From assembly GCA_910592005.1 (NCBI GenBank), contig CAJVPP010004122.1, forward strand, positions 1 through 10,066: DNA of 10,066 nt, in the 5' to 3' direction. A model generated the notes under the pieces. It was not told the DNA's origin, ran no database searches, and saw only the letters and a program-made list of their open reading frames with translations. Shown here piece by piece: positions 1 through 8,116 of the stretch. This DNA comes from Funneliformis mosseae (Eukaryota; Glomeromycota; Glomeromycetes; Glomerales; Glomeraceae). Positions within the stretch are counted from its first letter, which is position 1. Every line of letters starts with the position of its first letter. The translations under genes were made by a program, and so were the position numbers.

Positions 1-265
1 ATAAAACTGATACTGGATTCCGATTCTCCTCTGCGTGACGATTCCAACAAGCTAAATTTCGTCCAAATCGGACCATCTGATCAGGAGTTATCGCGTAGCA
101 AAGATCGGTATTTTACTATATAAAATTGGTTAGACTTATTTTTTCATAGTAAAATATCTGATCTTTGCTGCGTAATAACTCCTGATCGGATGGTCCAATT
201 TAGACAAAATTTAGCTTGTTGGAATCATCACGCAGAGGAGAATCGGAATCCAATATCAGTTTTAT
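1..265. mobile_element. Foldback (MITE-like) hairpin element
   Basis: Positions 1-120 and 145-265 are inverted copies of each other, separated by a 24-bp AT-rich loop (121-144). The outer ends read ATAAAACTGATA... and ...TATCAGTTTTAT. Aligning the left arm with the reverse complement of the right gives about eleven single-base differences (for example at 13, 39, 60, 64, 69, 77, 92, 93, 96 and 107) plus a one-base indel near 108. Every substitution is a transition. The element is far richer in CpG (about a dozen sites) than the rest of the window. It has no coding capacity, so it would be a non-autonomous element; transcribed, it would form a long hairpin. The left flank is outside the window, so neither a target site duplication nor the true left end can be checked. 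I recognise the style of repeat from Glomeromycotina genomes but cannot name a family. Confidence 0.85.
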
Positions 266-623
266 GATAGCTAGCCTGCTTAAAAATGTTTTCTAAGCTC
301 AAAAGTCATTAAGTACTATTTTTAATGTAGATCTTTACATTATAACATTATACAAAATTGTCATTATTAATTAACTAATAAAATTTTATAGAATGTTTTC
401 CAAAATGTAAGGATTAAATAAATCAAAAATTATGTTTCTAGCATTTGTAGTTAATAAGTTATAAGCGTTTAAAGCTAAAAATAAGTTATTATGTTTCTTT
501 TGTCAGCCCTGTATATTATATTAAAAAATTAATTTTTATAATTTTTATTATAATTCAGTAAATAAAAAAATATTTATTTATTTATTATTATTATAATTAA
601 TAATATTCTTTATTTATTTATTA
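266..623. other. AT-rich spacer without recognisable gene
   Basis: No reading frame of useful length and no recognisable protein fragment is seen on either strand. The sequence is A/T runs with scattered stops in all frames. A short island TGTCAGCCCTGTATA near 501-515 is less AT-rich and resembles the end of a Tc1/mariner-type repeat, but no matching inverted partner is present in the window, so it is not called as an element. Confidence 0.6.
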
Positions 624-1400
624 TTAAAAAGATGATTCTAATTTCTTAAAAAGAGAATCTAAATTTCATTTAATATTAAGATCAATTATAAGATGAGTAA
701 TATCATTAACTATTATTTCAACTAATTCATCAATTTTATAAAAGCCATTATTTTCATTTTAAAATTTAAGGGTTTCCACTTCTAACATTCCTGCTACCCT
801 TGTAAATAATTATCAAATTCTTTTTCTAAATTAACTGAATCATTATCTTTATCATTATCAACTAATTCTTCACCATTTTTAGAACTTTCATTAGAATTTT
901 TATCAGAATGTTTATAAATATTTTTACTAGGATTTTCATTTATTTGATCTTTAATAACAGTTATAATATTAAGTAAAGTTGATGTAAAAGAAATAGACTT
1001 AACATGATCATTTAATATCTGCTTTTAGTTTACTCATATTAAGAATTTTTGATGATTAAAAAAATCAGTAATTTAATATTAAAACAATTATATTATAAAT
1101 AAAATAAATATTATAAATACCATTAATTAATTTTATTAATTTGATTGAAAATTACCTATATAATTTCAAAGATGCTTTACAGAAGCTACATTTACACAAA
1201 TTTTAAATAATCTACAGGTAACTAAGCCTAATTCATTTGAAGAGGATTTTGCAAAACATTAATATCTCCAAATATCAATATTAATTACTTATATATATTA
1301 TTATTAAATAGATATTATTTCAAATGAAAATCATCAAATTCATGTAAAATACAAGTTGACTTTTTTTTAGATCATGCTTAATAATAATAAATATTTAAAC
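624..1400 (-). pseudogene. Decayed C-terminal part of a hAT-like transposase
   Basis: On the minus strand, about 1245 down to 1170 reads ELGLVTCRLFKICVNVASV followed by a stop where tryptophan is usual. This is the conserved hAT C-terminal dimerisation stretch (the A-S-V-E-R-L-W type motif), here with K for E. It resumes at 1055 with SSKILNMSKLKADI. After a frame change, an acidic Asn/Asp/Glu-rich tail (about 1017-790) ends in FDNYLQG followed by a stop, and a further shifted piece runs to a stop at 624-626. Fragments between 1400 and 1250 (such as EFDDFHL) may be the preceding residues. Frameshifts and stops occur throughout. The N-terminal zinc finger and catalytic core are missing or unrecognisable. 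The hAT assignment rests on the dimerisation-like motif; the acidic tail is a feature I associate with transposase families of arbuscular mycorrhizal fungi. The upper boundary is approximate. Confidence 0.6.
1056..1155 (-). other. Candidate decayed intron in the hAT-like remnant
   Basis: The minus strand has ...ATATAG|GTAATTTTC at 1155, then about 100 bp of A/T-only-like sequence with no coding sense, ending in a T-run followed by AA at 1057-1056, after which coding sense resumes (SSKILN). The coding pieces on either side are adjacent in the family motif as I know it. If this is an intron, its acceptor AG has become AA by one G to A change. This is inference from position and composition; a simple AT-rich insertion is the alternative. 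Confidence 0.35.
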
Positions 1401-2330
1401 TATCCTTAAATTTTTTCATTTAATATTCAGGATACAGTAAATATGATAATAAAAGAAGAGGCTATTCCTAATCATTTCATCTTTTTTTTTAATCAAAATA
1501 ATATCTTTGAAGCAAATTAAGTATTTTTATAATTTTTTCAAAATTAAACAAGATATGCTAAATTATGTATAACTTGAAATAACTATACTTTATCTTGTTA
1601 AAGAATTTATAATAAGAATAAAGCATTTTTACAATTATATTTAAATTAATCTAAAATGTGATAGAATTAATAATTTCAAAATTTTACGTGAAATAGTTAA
1701 TATTAATTTATCAAAAAATTATATAATGTATTAAAAACTTACATGATTATTTTCTTACTGATTATTTTTCATTATTATTATCACTTGATAATGAAAAAAT
1801 TTCATTTTTTATATCAAATTATTATTGTAAAAAAATTAATACACTTTTTCAAATGTTATATTATTTTATCTGTTTTATTTGAAAAAAAAATGTTTTTTTT
1901 CTTCTTCCTCTCCTAATACTTCAATATAACATTTGCAATAAGTTTTAAGATTATTTTAATTAAGTATTTCTTTAGTTTTAACATATAATCATTTAATAAT
2001 TCTGATAATTATGATATTGAGAAAAGTTTGTATTGCAGTTTAATAAAAAGTTTTTTTATGAAAATGTAAATGAATTTTTTAAGCAACAAAGTGTTTTCTT
2101 TTTATAAAAATTAAGTGATATTTTTAATAAAGTAGCAAAAAACTATTTATAAAATATAATCAAAATTTATAAGCGGTATTTTTATAAATATAAAAAAAAA
2201 AATTGCTGATTATAAATCTTTTAATTAAAAAATCTGAATATTAATACATAATCAGATTAAAAATAACATTTTAATTATCAATTATTGATAAATAAATCTT
2301 TGAATTAGGAATATTAAAATTCAGTTTAAT
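1401..2330. other. AT-rich stretch with only faint coding traces
   Basis: No gene is supportable here. On the minus strand around 1935-1740 there is a weak coding-like trace (a Cys-X-Cys pair followed by a Glu/Lys run, then an Asn/Lys/Phe-rich stretch) that could be the N-terminal zinc-finger part of the hAT-like remnant at 624-1400. If so, the catalytic middle has been deleted. The trace is too short and biased to rely on. The remainder is poly-A and poly-T runs. Confidence 0.4.
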
Positions 2331-2530
2331 TCTAATCCAGTCTTAAAACTCTTAGTCTTAAAGAAGATTCAGTTTATAGGACTTAAATCCTAGAATTGGA
2401 TTCTAGGATCAGATCTCAAAATTGCAGTAGTCCTAAAATTATGATCTTATAGAAATTAGGACTTATAGTTCTAGAATTCAGTTCAATAGAAATTAGGACT
2501 TATGGTCTAAGGATTTGATTCTATAGAAAA
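2331..2530. repeat. Diverged direct-repeat zone with hairpin
   Basis: The 17-mer TAGAAATTAGGACTTAT occurs at 2450-2466 and again at 2487-2503, a spacing of 37 bp. Related pieces (TTCAG...ATAGGACTTA at about 2369-2385, and CTATAGAAA at 2521) suggest more degenerate copies. Within the zone, 2387-2396 and 2400-2409 form perfect 10-bp inverted arms (ATCCTAGAAT and its complement) around a 3-base loop. The zone leads directly into the satellite array at 2531. No coding frame is present. Confidence 0.65.
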
Positions 2531-3350
2531 ATAATCATTAAAGAAGAATGATAAGTAATCATTCAACTTGAATGATAAAAAAGATCATTCAAAAAGAATG
2601 ATAAGTAATTATTTGACTTAAATGATAAAAAAGATTATTCAAGAAGAATGATAATGAATCATTTGATTTGAATAATAAAAAAGCTTGTTAAGAAAAATAA
2701 TGAGAAATCGTTTAACTTAAATGATAAAAAAAATTGTTTAAAAAGAACAATGATAAATCATTTGACTTGAACAATAAAAAATCATTTAAGAAGAATAATA
2801 ATAAATCATTTGACTTAAATAATAAAAAGATTATTCAAGAAGAATAATAATAAATTATTTGACTTGAATGATAAAAAAGATAGTTCAAAAAGAATGATAA
2901 AAAATCATTTGACTTAAACAATAAAAAAATCATTTAAGAAGAATAATGACAAATTATTTAACTTGAATGATAAAAAAATTATTCAAGAAAAATGATAGGA
3001 AATCATTTGACTTAAATGATAAAAAAATTGTTCAAGAAGAATGATAAGAAATTATTCAAAAAAAACAATAAGAAATCATTTAAGAAGAATAATAAGAATT
3101 TATTTAAAAAGAATGATAAAAAATCATTTGACTTAAATGATAAAAAAATTATTCAAGAAGAACAATAATGAATTATTCAACTTGAATAATAAAGAAATTA
3201 TTCAAAAAGAATAATAAGAAATTATTCAACTTGAATGATAATGAATCGTTTAACTTGAACAATAAAAAAATTATTCAAGAAAAATGATGACAAATTGTTC
3301 AACTTGAATGATAAAAAAAATCGTTCAAGAAAAATGATAAAAAATCATTT
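2531..3350. repeat. Satellite array of ~49-50-bp double-palindrome units
   Basis: About 16 to 17 tandem units cover 820 bp. The first units start at 2541, 2591 and 2641 (50-bp period) and later ones are about 49 bp. Each unit holds two short inverted repeats: one of the type ATCATTCAACTTGAATGAT (9-bp arms around one base) and one of the type ATCATTCAAAAAGAATGAT (7-bp arms around an A/G-rich 5-base loop), separated by A-runs. Copies vary almost only by transitions: arm cores appear as ATCATT, ATTATT, ATTGTT or ATCGTT on the left and AATGAT, AATAAT or AACAAT on the right. A 49/50-bp period and regular stops exclude a repeat protein. The array could extrude cruciforms, but no function can be read from the sequence. 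Confidence 0.9.
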
Positions 3351-3384
3351 AATATATTCAGATTATTCTAATTAAGTTTAGATA

Positions 3385-3407
3385 CTATATAGTCTTGAAA
3401 ATAAGCA
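3385..3407. repeat. Left terminal inverted repeat of the Tigger-like element
   Basis: The sequence pairs with 5167-5189 reversed at 21 of 23 positions; both differences are transitions. It begins CTATATAGTC and ends GAAAATAAGCA. A TA dinucleotide lies immediately outside at 3383-3384. The alternative of a shorter repeat starting at TAGTC (3390) with TA at 3388-3389 is also possible, because the outer bases themselves are palindromic with the right side. Confidence 0.85.
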
Positions 3408-3605
3408 CTACCCAAAAATAAGCACCTCCATTTTTTAATATTACCCGAAAATAAGCATCCTTTGAAAAAAAATGTAAAAATAAAAAAAAAATTTATTATT
3501 CTATTATTGTAATATAAAATTTATTTGAAAATAAAGTTGAATTAATACAAAATTAACTGAAAATTATTATTAACTATTACAAAATTATTATAAAAACCCG
3601 CCTAA

Positions 3606-4949
3606 TTAATCATTATTATGAATATTATTATAACTACCATCATCAATATCGGAAATTTCTAATTCTTCATAATTGTCATATAAATTATCTAAAGAATCTG
3701 TTATAGAACAATTTATAAAAGAATTAATAATGATTTCCTCAGATATATTTTCCAAGAACATTTTACCCAATTACAAACATCACTATATTTAGCGCACCTA
3801 AGATTTCCTGCAGAAGTTATCCCAGCACCACCAGCCGCCATCCATAAATGCCATTCTTTACAGAGGTTATCCTTAAATGGTTTATTAATGGCAACATCAA
3901 GCGGTTGGCATATACTTGTTAAGCTATCAGGGATAATTGCTAAATTAATATTACTATTATAAAATTTTTCTTTCACAGATTTTTCTAAGTGACCTCGAAA
4001 GGAATTATAAACAAGCATTATTAGTACCATAGATTGATTATTATTAAAATAATCGATATATTTTATCATTAGATTTGTATCTATCCATCCATTATCTTAG
4101 AACTAAATTTCCACACCAGTAGGAATTTGTTCATTATGATTCAACCTTTTTCCATTTATATAAAAAAAATGATAAAAAAATTAAAAAAAAAATTGATTTT
4201 TTGAAAAACTTATAGATACAATAACTCTTACCAGCAGCACAAGTGAGGACAACAGTAAAACGATTTTTGTCATTGCCTGTTTCACAAATATGAACCATTT
4301 TTTTACCTGTTTGATTAACAGTAAAATTACCAGCCATGTCAAACCATACTGGCATCTCATTCATGTTGAAAATATTACACATTTCATAGGATTTTTCAAT
4401 CCTAAGACGAAAAACAAATCGATAGAAATTTTCTAACAATTCCTCAGTTTGTTTTGGAAGTTTTTGTCCAATTTTTGTGCGCCTTCTTAAAGAAAGATTT
4501 CACCTTTTCATAAATGTATATAACCAATGATTTGACATTCTAAAATTGTTTATCAAATCACCATAAAGAGCTACAATATCTTGCTCTTTCATAATTTCTA
4601 ACATTTTGACTCAGATGATAGCATAGGTTACAATTAAACCTACTTTTTTTTGATCAATTATCCAATAATAGAGCTTTTTTTCAGCTTTAGAAAAAAAAGT
4701 CTTTTACCTAGAACTAACATGTTTGCTATTTCTGCTTACATTATCTGTCTATTTTTTGCTTGCTTTAATCCAGCGTCCAACCATACTTTCATTAAGCTTA
4801 AAATATGCTGCTGCATTATTTCTTCTGAATTTCTTTGCATAATTAACAACAACTTCTTTCTGTTCAATAGAGTATGAAGCTCGGGTTCATTTGGGAATTT
4901 TTGCTTTGGTTTTACTTTTTTTGACAACCTGCTTGCATTTTTGTGGCAT
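3606..4949 (-). pseudogene. Tigger/pogo-like transposase (CENP-B-type HTH + DDE_1), broken
   Basis: From ATG at 4949 one frame runs for about 240 codons without a frameshift but with five stops, at 4887-4889, 4749-4751, 4704-4706, 4611-4613 and 4500-4502. It carries a Lys-rich start, a psq-like helix-turn-helix (about residues 25-65), a CENP-B-type HTH (about 85-165, ending SLRRRTKIGQKLP) and the start of the DDE_1 domain (PF03184 type; NMNEMPVWFDMAGNF near 4360). After an AT-rich interruption, the domain continues in another frame from 4144: SFRGHLEKSVKEKF, ICQPLDVAINKPFK, MAAGGAG. A last shift near 3755 gives an acidic Asp/Asn-rich tail ending at 3606. The first two catalytic aspartates read Asn (codons 4361-4359 and 4006-4004); the third, in QPLDV, is kept (3898-3896). 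The enzyme would have cut and inserted its own element. Stops, frameshifts and missing catalytic residues make it inactive. Confidence 0.85.
4146..4231 (-). other. Candidate 86-bp intron (or AT-rich insertion) in the Tigger-like transposase
   Basis: On the minus strand the frame reads ...CAAG, then GTAAGAG at 4231, a good donor. An almost pure A/T stretch follows, then AAAAAG at 4151-4146, after which DDE_1 sense resumes. Joining G at 4232 to G at 4145 leaves the downstream frame off by one base, so a one-base deletion is also needed. The first codons after the donor (KSYCIYKF) can also be read as a decayed version of the expected K-L-P-P-x-x-I-F-K stretch, in which case only the poly-T part is inserted. 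Both readings remain open. Confidence 0.35.
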
Positions 4950-5166
4950 TGTTTATATTTGTATATGATGACTAAAAGCAAGTATAACCAAATATTACGT
5001 ACATCATGTTACATATTTTCGCATTTGCGTAATAATTATGATTATGCCGATCATTGTGGATTACCATAACATCGTGCAAATCAGCATTTATTTTAGACTT
5101 CTAAAGAAGCCAAATTTTATAATTTTTAAATTACCCGAAAATAAGCACCCTCATAGCAAAAAAGGA

Positions 5167-5189
5167 TGCTTATTTTCAGGACTATACAG
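5167..5189. repeat. Right terminal inverted repeat of the Tigger-like element
   Basis: This is the mirror of 3385-3407. It reads TGCTTATTTTCAGGACTATA then CAG on the plus strand and is followed by the TA at 5190-5191. It keeps CTGTATAGTCC in reverse complement where the left end has CTATATAGTCT, so the right end is probably closer to the ancestral sequence. Confidence 0.85.
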
Positions 5190-5434
5190 TAATAGATTGA
5201 TCTAAATAATTCAAATAAAACTTATAAATATGAATTTTTAAATGTACAGATAGTCTGATGAGAAAATTTTTATGTGAAACACATAAATGGATAACTAGCT
5301 AGTTTAAACATAGTAGGATATAAACTGTTAGATAATATTCAGACTGTCCTAATCTAATCTAACTAATCATATGATATTCTATCATAACATTAATCATACT
5401 CTTAAAACTAAAATAAAATTATAATTATTATAAA
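5190..5434. other. Spacer between two transposons, with small palindromes
   Basis: No gene is seen. A perfect hairpin lies at 5269-5276/5280-5287 (TTTATGTG, loop AAA, CACATAAA), and a perfect 12-bp palindrome AACTAGCTAGTT lies at 5293-5304. The segment 5334-5361 resembles the left flank of the Tigger-like element (3353-3380). The right part is plain AT-rich sequence running into the hAT left end. Confidence 0.6.
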
Positions 5435-5473
5435 AAGTGACTATATAGGGTAAAGTTTAGAACTGATTGTATT
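5435..5473. repeat. Putative left terminal repeat of the hAT element
   Basis: The inner half (TTTAGAACTGATTGTATT) matches the reverse complement of 8868-8902 at nearly every base. The outer half (GTGACTATATA) matches after a small gap. The first bases are AAGTG rather than CAGTG. The pairing is imperfect, so the end could lie a few bases away. Confidence 0.5.
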
Positions 5474-5787
5474 ATCTGGTTTGAAATTCAGTTTTTAACC
5501 AATTTTCTGATAATTCAATTTGAATGAGATTTATGTTACAAAAATCGATTTGTATTTATTAACTATTTTGATATTAATAAAAATTTATGCTTAATTTAAA
5601 TTTAAGCATTGATCTTTTTATATAAATTTAAAGTTAGATTAGCAATTTTACAAATATAAACATATACTTAAGAGCTGATTATTTTGCGTAATGTATTTTA
5701 TTAACTAATATTGATATCATTTATTAAGCAAAATTTATATAAAAAATTTATAGCTACAAAAACTAAAATTATAGCTATTGAACTAAT

Positions 5788-8116
5788 TTAATAAAGAAAA
5801 ATATCAAAAATATCATTATTTCTCTTCAAGAACAACATTTTGTCTATCAATCTTAGAGATTTATCTAGCTGAAATGTGATTTCAGTATCTGAAAAGAACT
5901 TTTCACTAGGTACAGATCCTGCAGGAATAAATAAATACTTTCTTACAATTTGAACTAAAACTGGTAAAGTAGACTTATTAACTGATCACCATTTTAATGA
6001 ATCATCCTTCAATCTGATTTACCTTTTTTGCAAATAAAGTACTACTTTATCATCATCTTTCACATTTATTTCTTTACCTCTTAATACTTTAAAAATATCA
6101 TCATCATCATCTGAAGAGCTAATAATACTATTAATACTATGTTTAGGTAAAAGGTTCTTTTTTGCATTATCATATAATTCTTGAACTAATTCTTTAACTT
6201 CATTCTTACTATTGCCATTATACCAATCAAAGATTTTAAAGTAAAGGTTCAAAAAAGTTACAACAAGCATAATGTTAGATAATACTAGCTAAAGCTCATC
6301 TAAAGATAAGTAAATGGTTACTCAAACTTTTTGTAATAAATCTTCAGTATTTACTGGTTACAGATATTCTACAATATTTATATCATTCAAATTTGGTTCA
6401 ACTAGATGAGATGTGAATATTCCACCTCTTCTACAACTTCAACCCTAACTCTGACTTCAATTTTTTATATTTTCACGTCTTTAGTAATGAAATTGATAAT
6501 GTGAATACTGCCAATGTTATCTTATCCCACCTGATAGAATATATTCATCATCACTAGTCATATCAGGATTCTCTTCTTCACCATTAGAGCTATAAACTAA
6601 CCTAAGATAGATTTCTAATGTTTCATTTTTTTCTTCATTAAATGCAAAAATTATTTTTGAATATATGTATATATAGAACAACAAGACTTAATGTTAGATA
6701 TTTTGTATTACTAAATGTTTATATTATAGTTTTAAAAGATTTCAAAGAAATAATCATTTGTTAGAGAAATCTATTAGTAAAAATAGAAAAATTAATAAAA
6801 ATTTAAATTGTATAGAAAAATAAAAGTAAAGAAAAAGTTACATTTTTTCATCTGAACTTAAACATAATCATTCTAATTTTTCACCTTCTTTTTGTGATGC
6901 TTGGTTAGATTTTAAGAGTAAATCTATAGATACATTTCTTATTTCTTATATAGTTATGCAACTTAAGAACTTGCTTTCATATTAAATAAGTCAAATTCTA
7001 TCTAGTTTTGATATTTGTCAAAACTTCTAGTGAATTTATATATTTATTTTTAGATGAATTTATTTGAAATTCTATTGTATTGCATAAAGTCTTTCAGTTT
7101 ATTTAAATAAGTGAAAAAAGGTTTGTAGACTTTTTATATAATTATAAAATGCTTTACATTGCTTTAAACCTTCTATTACTGAAAGTTACAAAGTATGTAT
7201 AACATAAGATTGGTATTGAATTTGATCAAGATAGTTTTATTTAATAAACAAACTTCTTTACCATATTCATGCCATTGTCAGTTGCTATTGTGTTGAAGTT
7301 AAATTTCAGTTTTTTAATACTTGAAATAATTCATCATAAATAATCTCACTAGTATGAGAATAGGAAAGATAATTACATGACAATAAAGCTTCTTAAAATT
7401 CAAAATCTAAAGTTAATCATGTTGTAGTTATATTAAGATAACTATACTAGAATTTAGATGTCTAAAGGTTAGTTGTTAAGTATACTGTTACTGCTGTACT
7501 TCTTAATAAGAACTGAAGTTGTTCTTTACTCTATGTATATACTGAATAAAGCATATTTTTAATAGACTTATCATAAGAAATTTTATAATCTGGCTCACAT
7601 ATTAGTAAAAAATCTTGAAATGCTTAATTTTGTAAAACATATAAAGGTTGGATATTTTTAATAATAAAAGTTATAACTTTTTTGGTAATTAATTCTTGTT
7701 ATTTAGGAGAACATGATAGAGAACCAAGATTTGCATAGCTATTAGATAATTAATATAATCCATTAGATTTTTGTATAAAAATCATATGATTTAATTACTG
7801 TATAAATTAAAATACCTCTTCACGTTTATCCAGATATTCTGAATAATTATTCTTAATAATATTATATTTATCCCTTAAATGATTTATAAGATTAGATGTA
7901 TTCTCATCTTTCTGACTATAATCATAAGTCTTTTTATTTGTATTTATATAATTTAATTCACAAATTTTACAATAGGCCAAATTTCCTTTTACATGAAAAA
8001 AATAATGTATAGCTACAGTTTTTCTGAGTTAAAACAGGTTGGTGTTGATTTTGTATGATTATATCATCTTCACATATCGTAAAATTGGTATCATCAATTG
8101 TTTCAAAATCAGTCAT
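5788..8116 (-). pseudogene. hAT transposase (BED finger to dimerisation domain), multiply broken
   Basis: A probable start ATG is at 8116. Reading down the minus strand and changing frame where needed: a BED-type finger (about 8005-7855; YCKICELNY with Cys pair at 7971-7960, then NHLRDKY with the last His lost); CEPDYKISYDKSIKNML (about 7610-7550); the first catalytic strand TVYLTTNL (about 7485-7465) with Asn in place of Asp at 7470-7468 and a stop for Trp next but one; the second catalytic Asp kept in ATDNGMNM (7279-7277); SVIEGLKQCKAF (about 7185-7150); IKTR, stop, NLTYLI (about 7020-6980); a variant of the LDPRFK motif, LYFKIFDW (about 6245-6220); and an acidic Asp run near 6105. The dimerisation domain (about 5985-5790) reads KSTLPVLVQIVRKYL and PAGSVPSEKFFSD and ends at the stop 5788-5790. 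A one-base frameshift lies in the A7 run near 8000. The span is that of a full-length hAT protein, but dozens of stops and several frameshifts make it non-functional. Confidence 0.85.

Larger units (their letters stand above)
3385..5189 (-). mobile_element. Tigger/pogo-like (Tc1/mariner superfamily) DNA transposon, inactive
   Basis: The 1,805-bp element is bounded by 23-bp terminal inverted repeats and flanked on both sides by TA (3383-3384 and 5190-5191), the duplicated target expected of Tc1/mariner-type elements. It encloses a single minus-strand transposase pseudogene (3606-4949). Subterminal copies of a GAAAATAAGCA-type motif lie at both ends. The distance from the right terminal repeat to the transposase start is about 220 bp and presumably holds its promoter; no clear TATA or other site stands out from the AT background. 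Because transposase, termini and target duplication are all present, this looks like one insertion decayed in place rather than a fragment. Confidence 0.85.

Noticed and set aside
501..515. TGTCAGCCCTGTATA as a Tc1/mariner terminal repeat
   Set aside because: No inverted partner is present in the window and no transposase sense is attached; 15 bases alone are not enough.
2531..3350. CRISPR array
   Set aside because: Units are contiguous and similar throughout, with no constant repeat separated by unique spacers, and the setting is eukaryotic transposon sequence.
2531..3350. Repeat protein (NDKKSF-type units) encoded by the array
   Set aside because: The period is 49 to 50 bp, so the frame changes every unit, and stops appear in each frame within one or two units.
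4650..4877. Open frame of 75 codons on the plus strand
   Set aside because: It is antisense to the transposase N-terminus, rich in Phe, Cys and Ile as expected from reversed Lys/Asn/Glu-rich coding, and unlike any known family.
4736..4981. Open frame of 81 codons on the minus strand
   Set aside because: It overlaps the Tigger-like transposase start in another frame. The frame from 4949, despite stops, gives the recognisable helix-turn-helix sense and continues into the DDE domain.
5254..5290. CTGATGAG...GAAAC looks like a hammerhead ribozyme core
   Set aside because: The bases between CTGATGA and GAAA do not form stem II, and no matching stem III or cleavage-site strand is found. The segment instead folds as a simple hairpin at 5269-5287.
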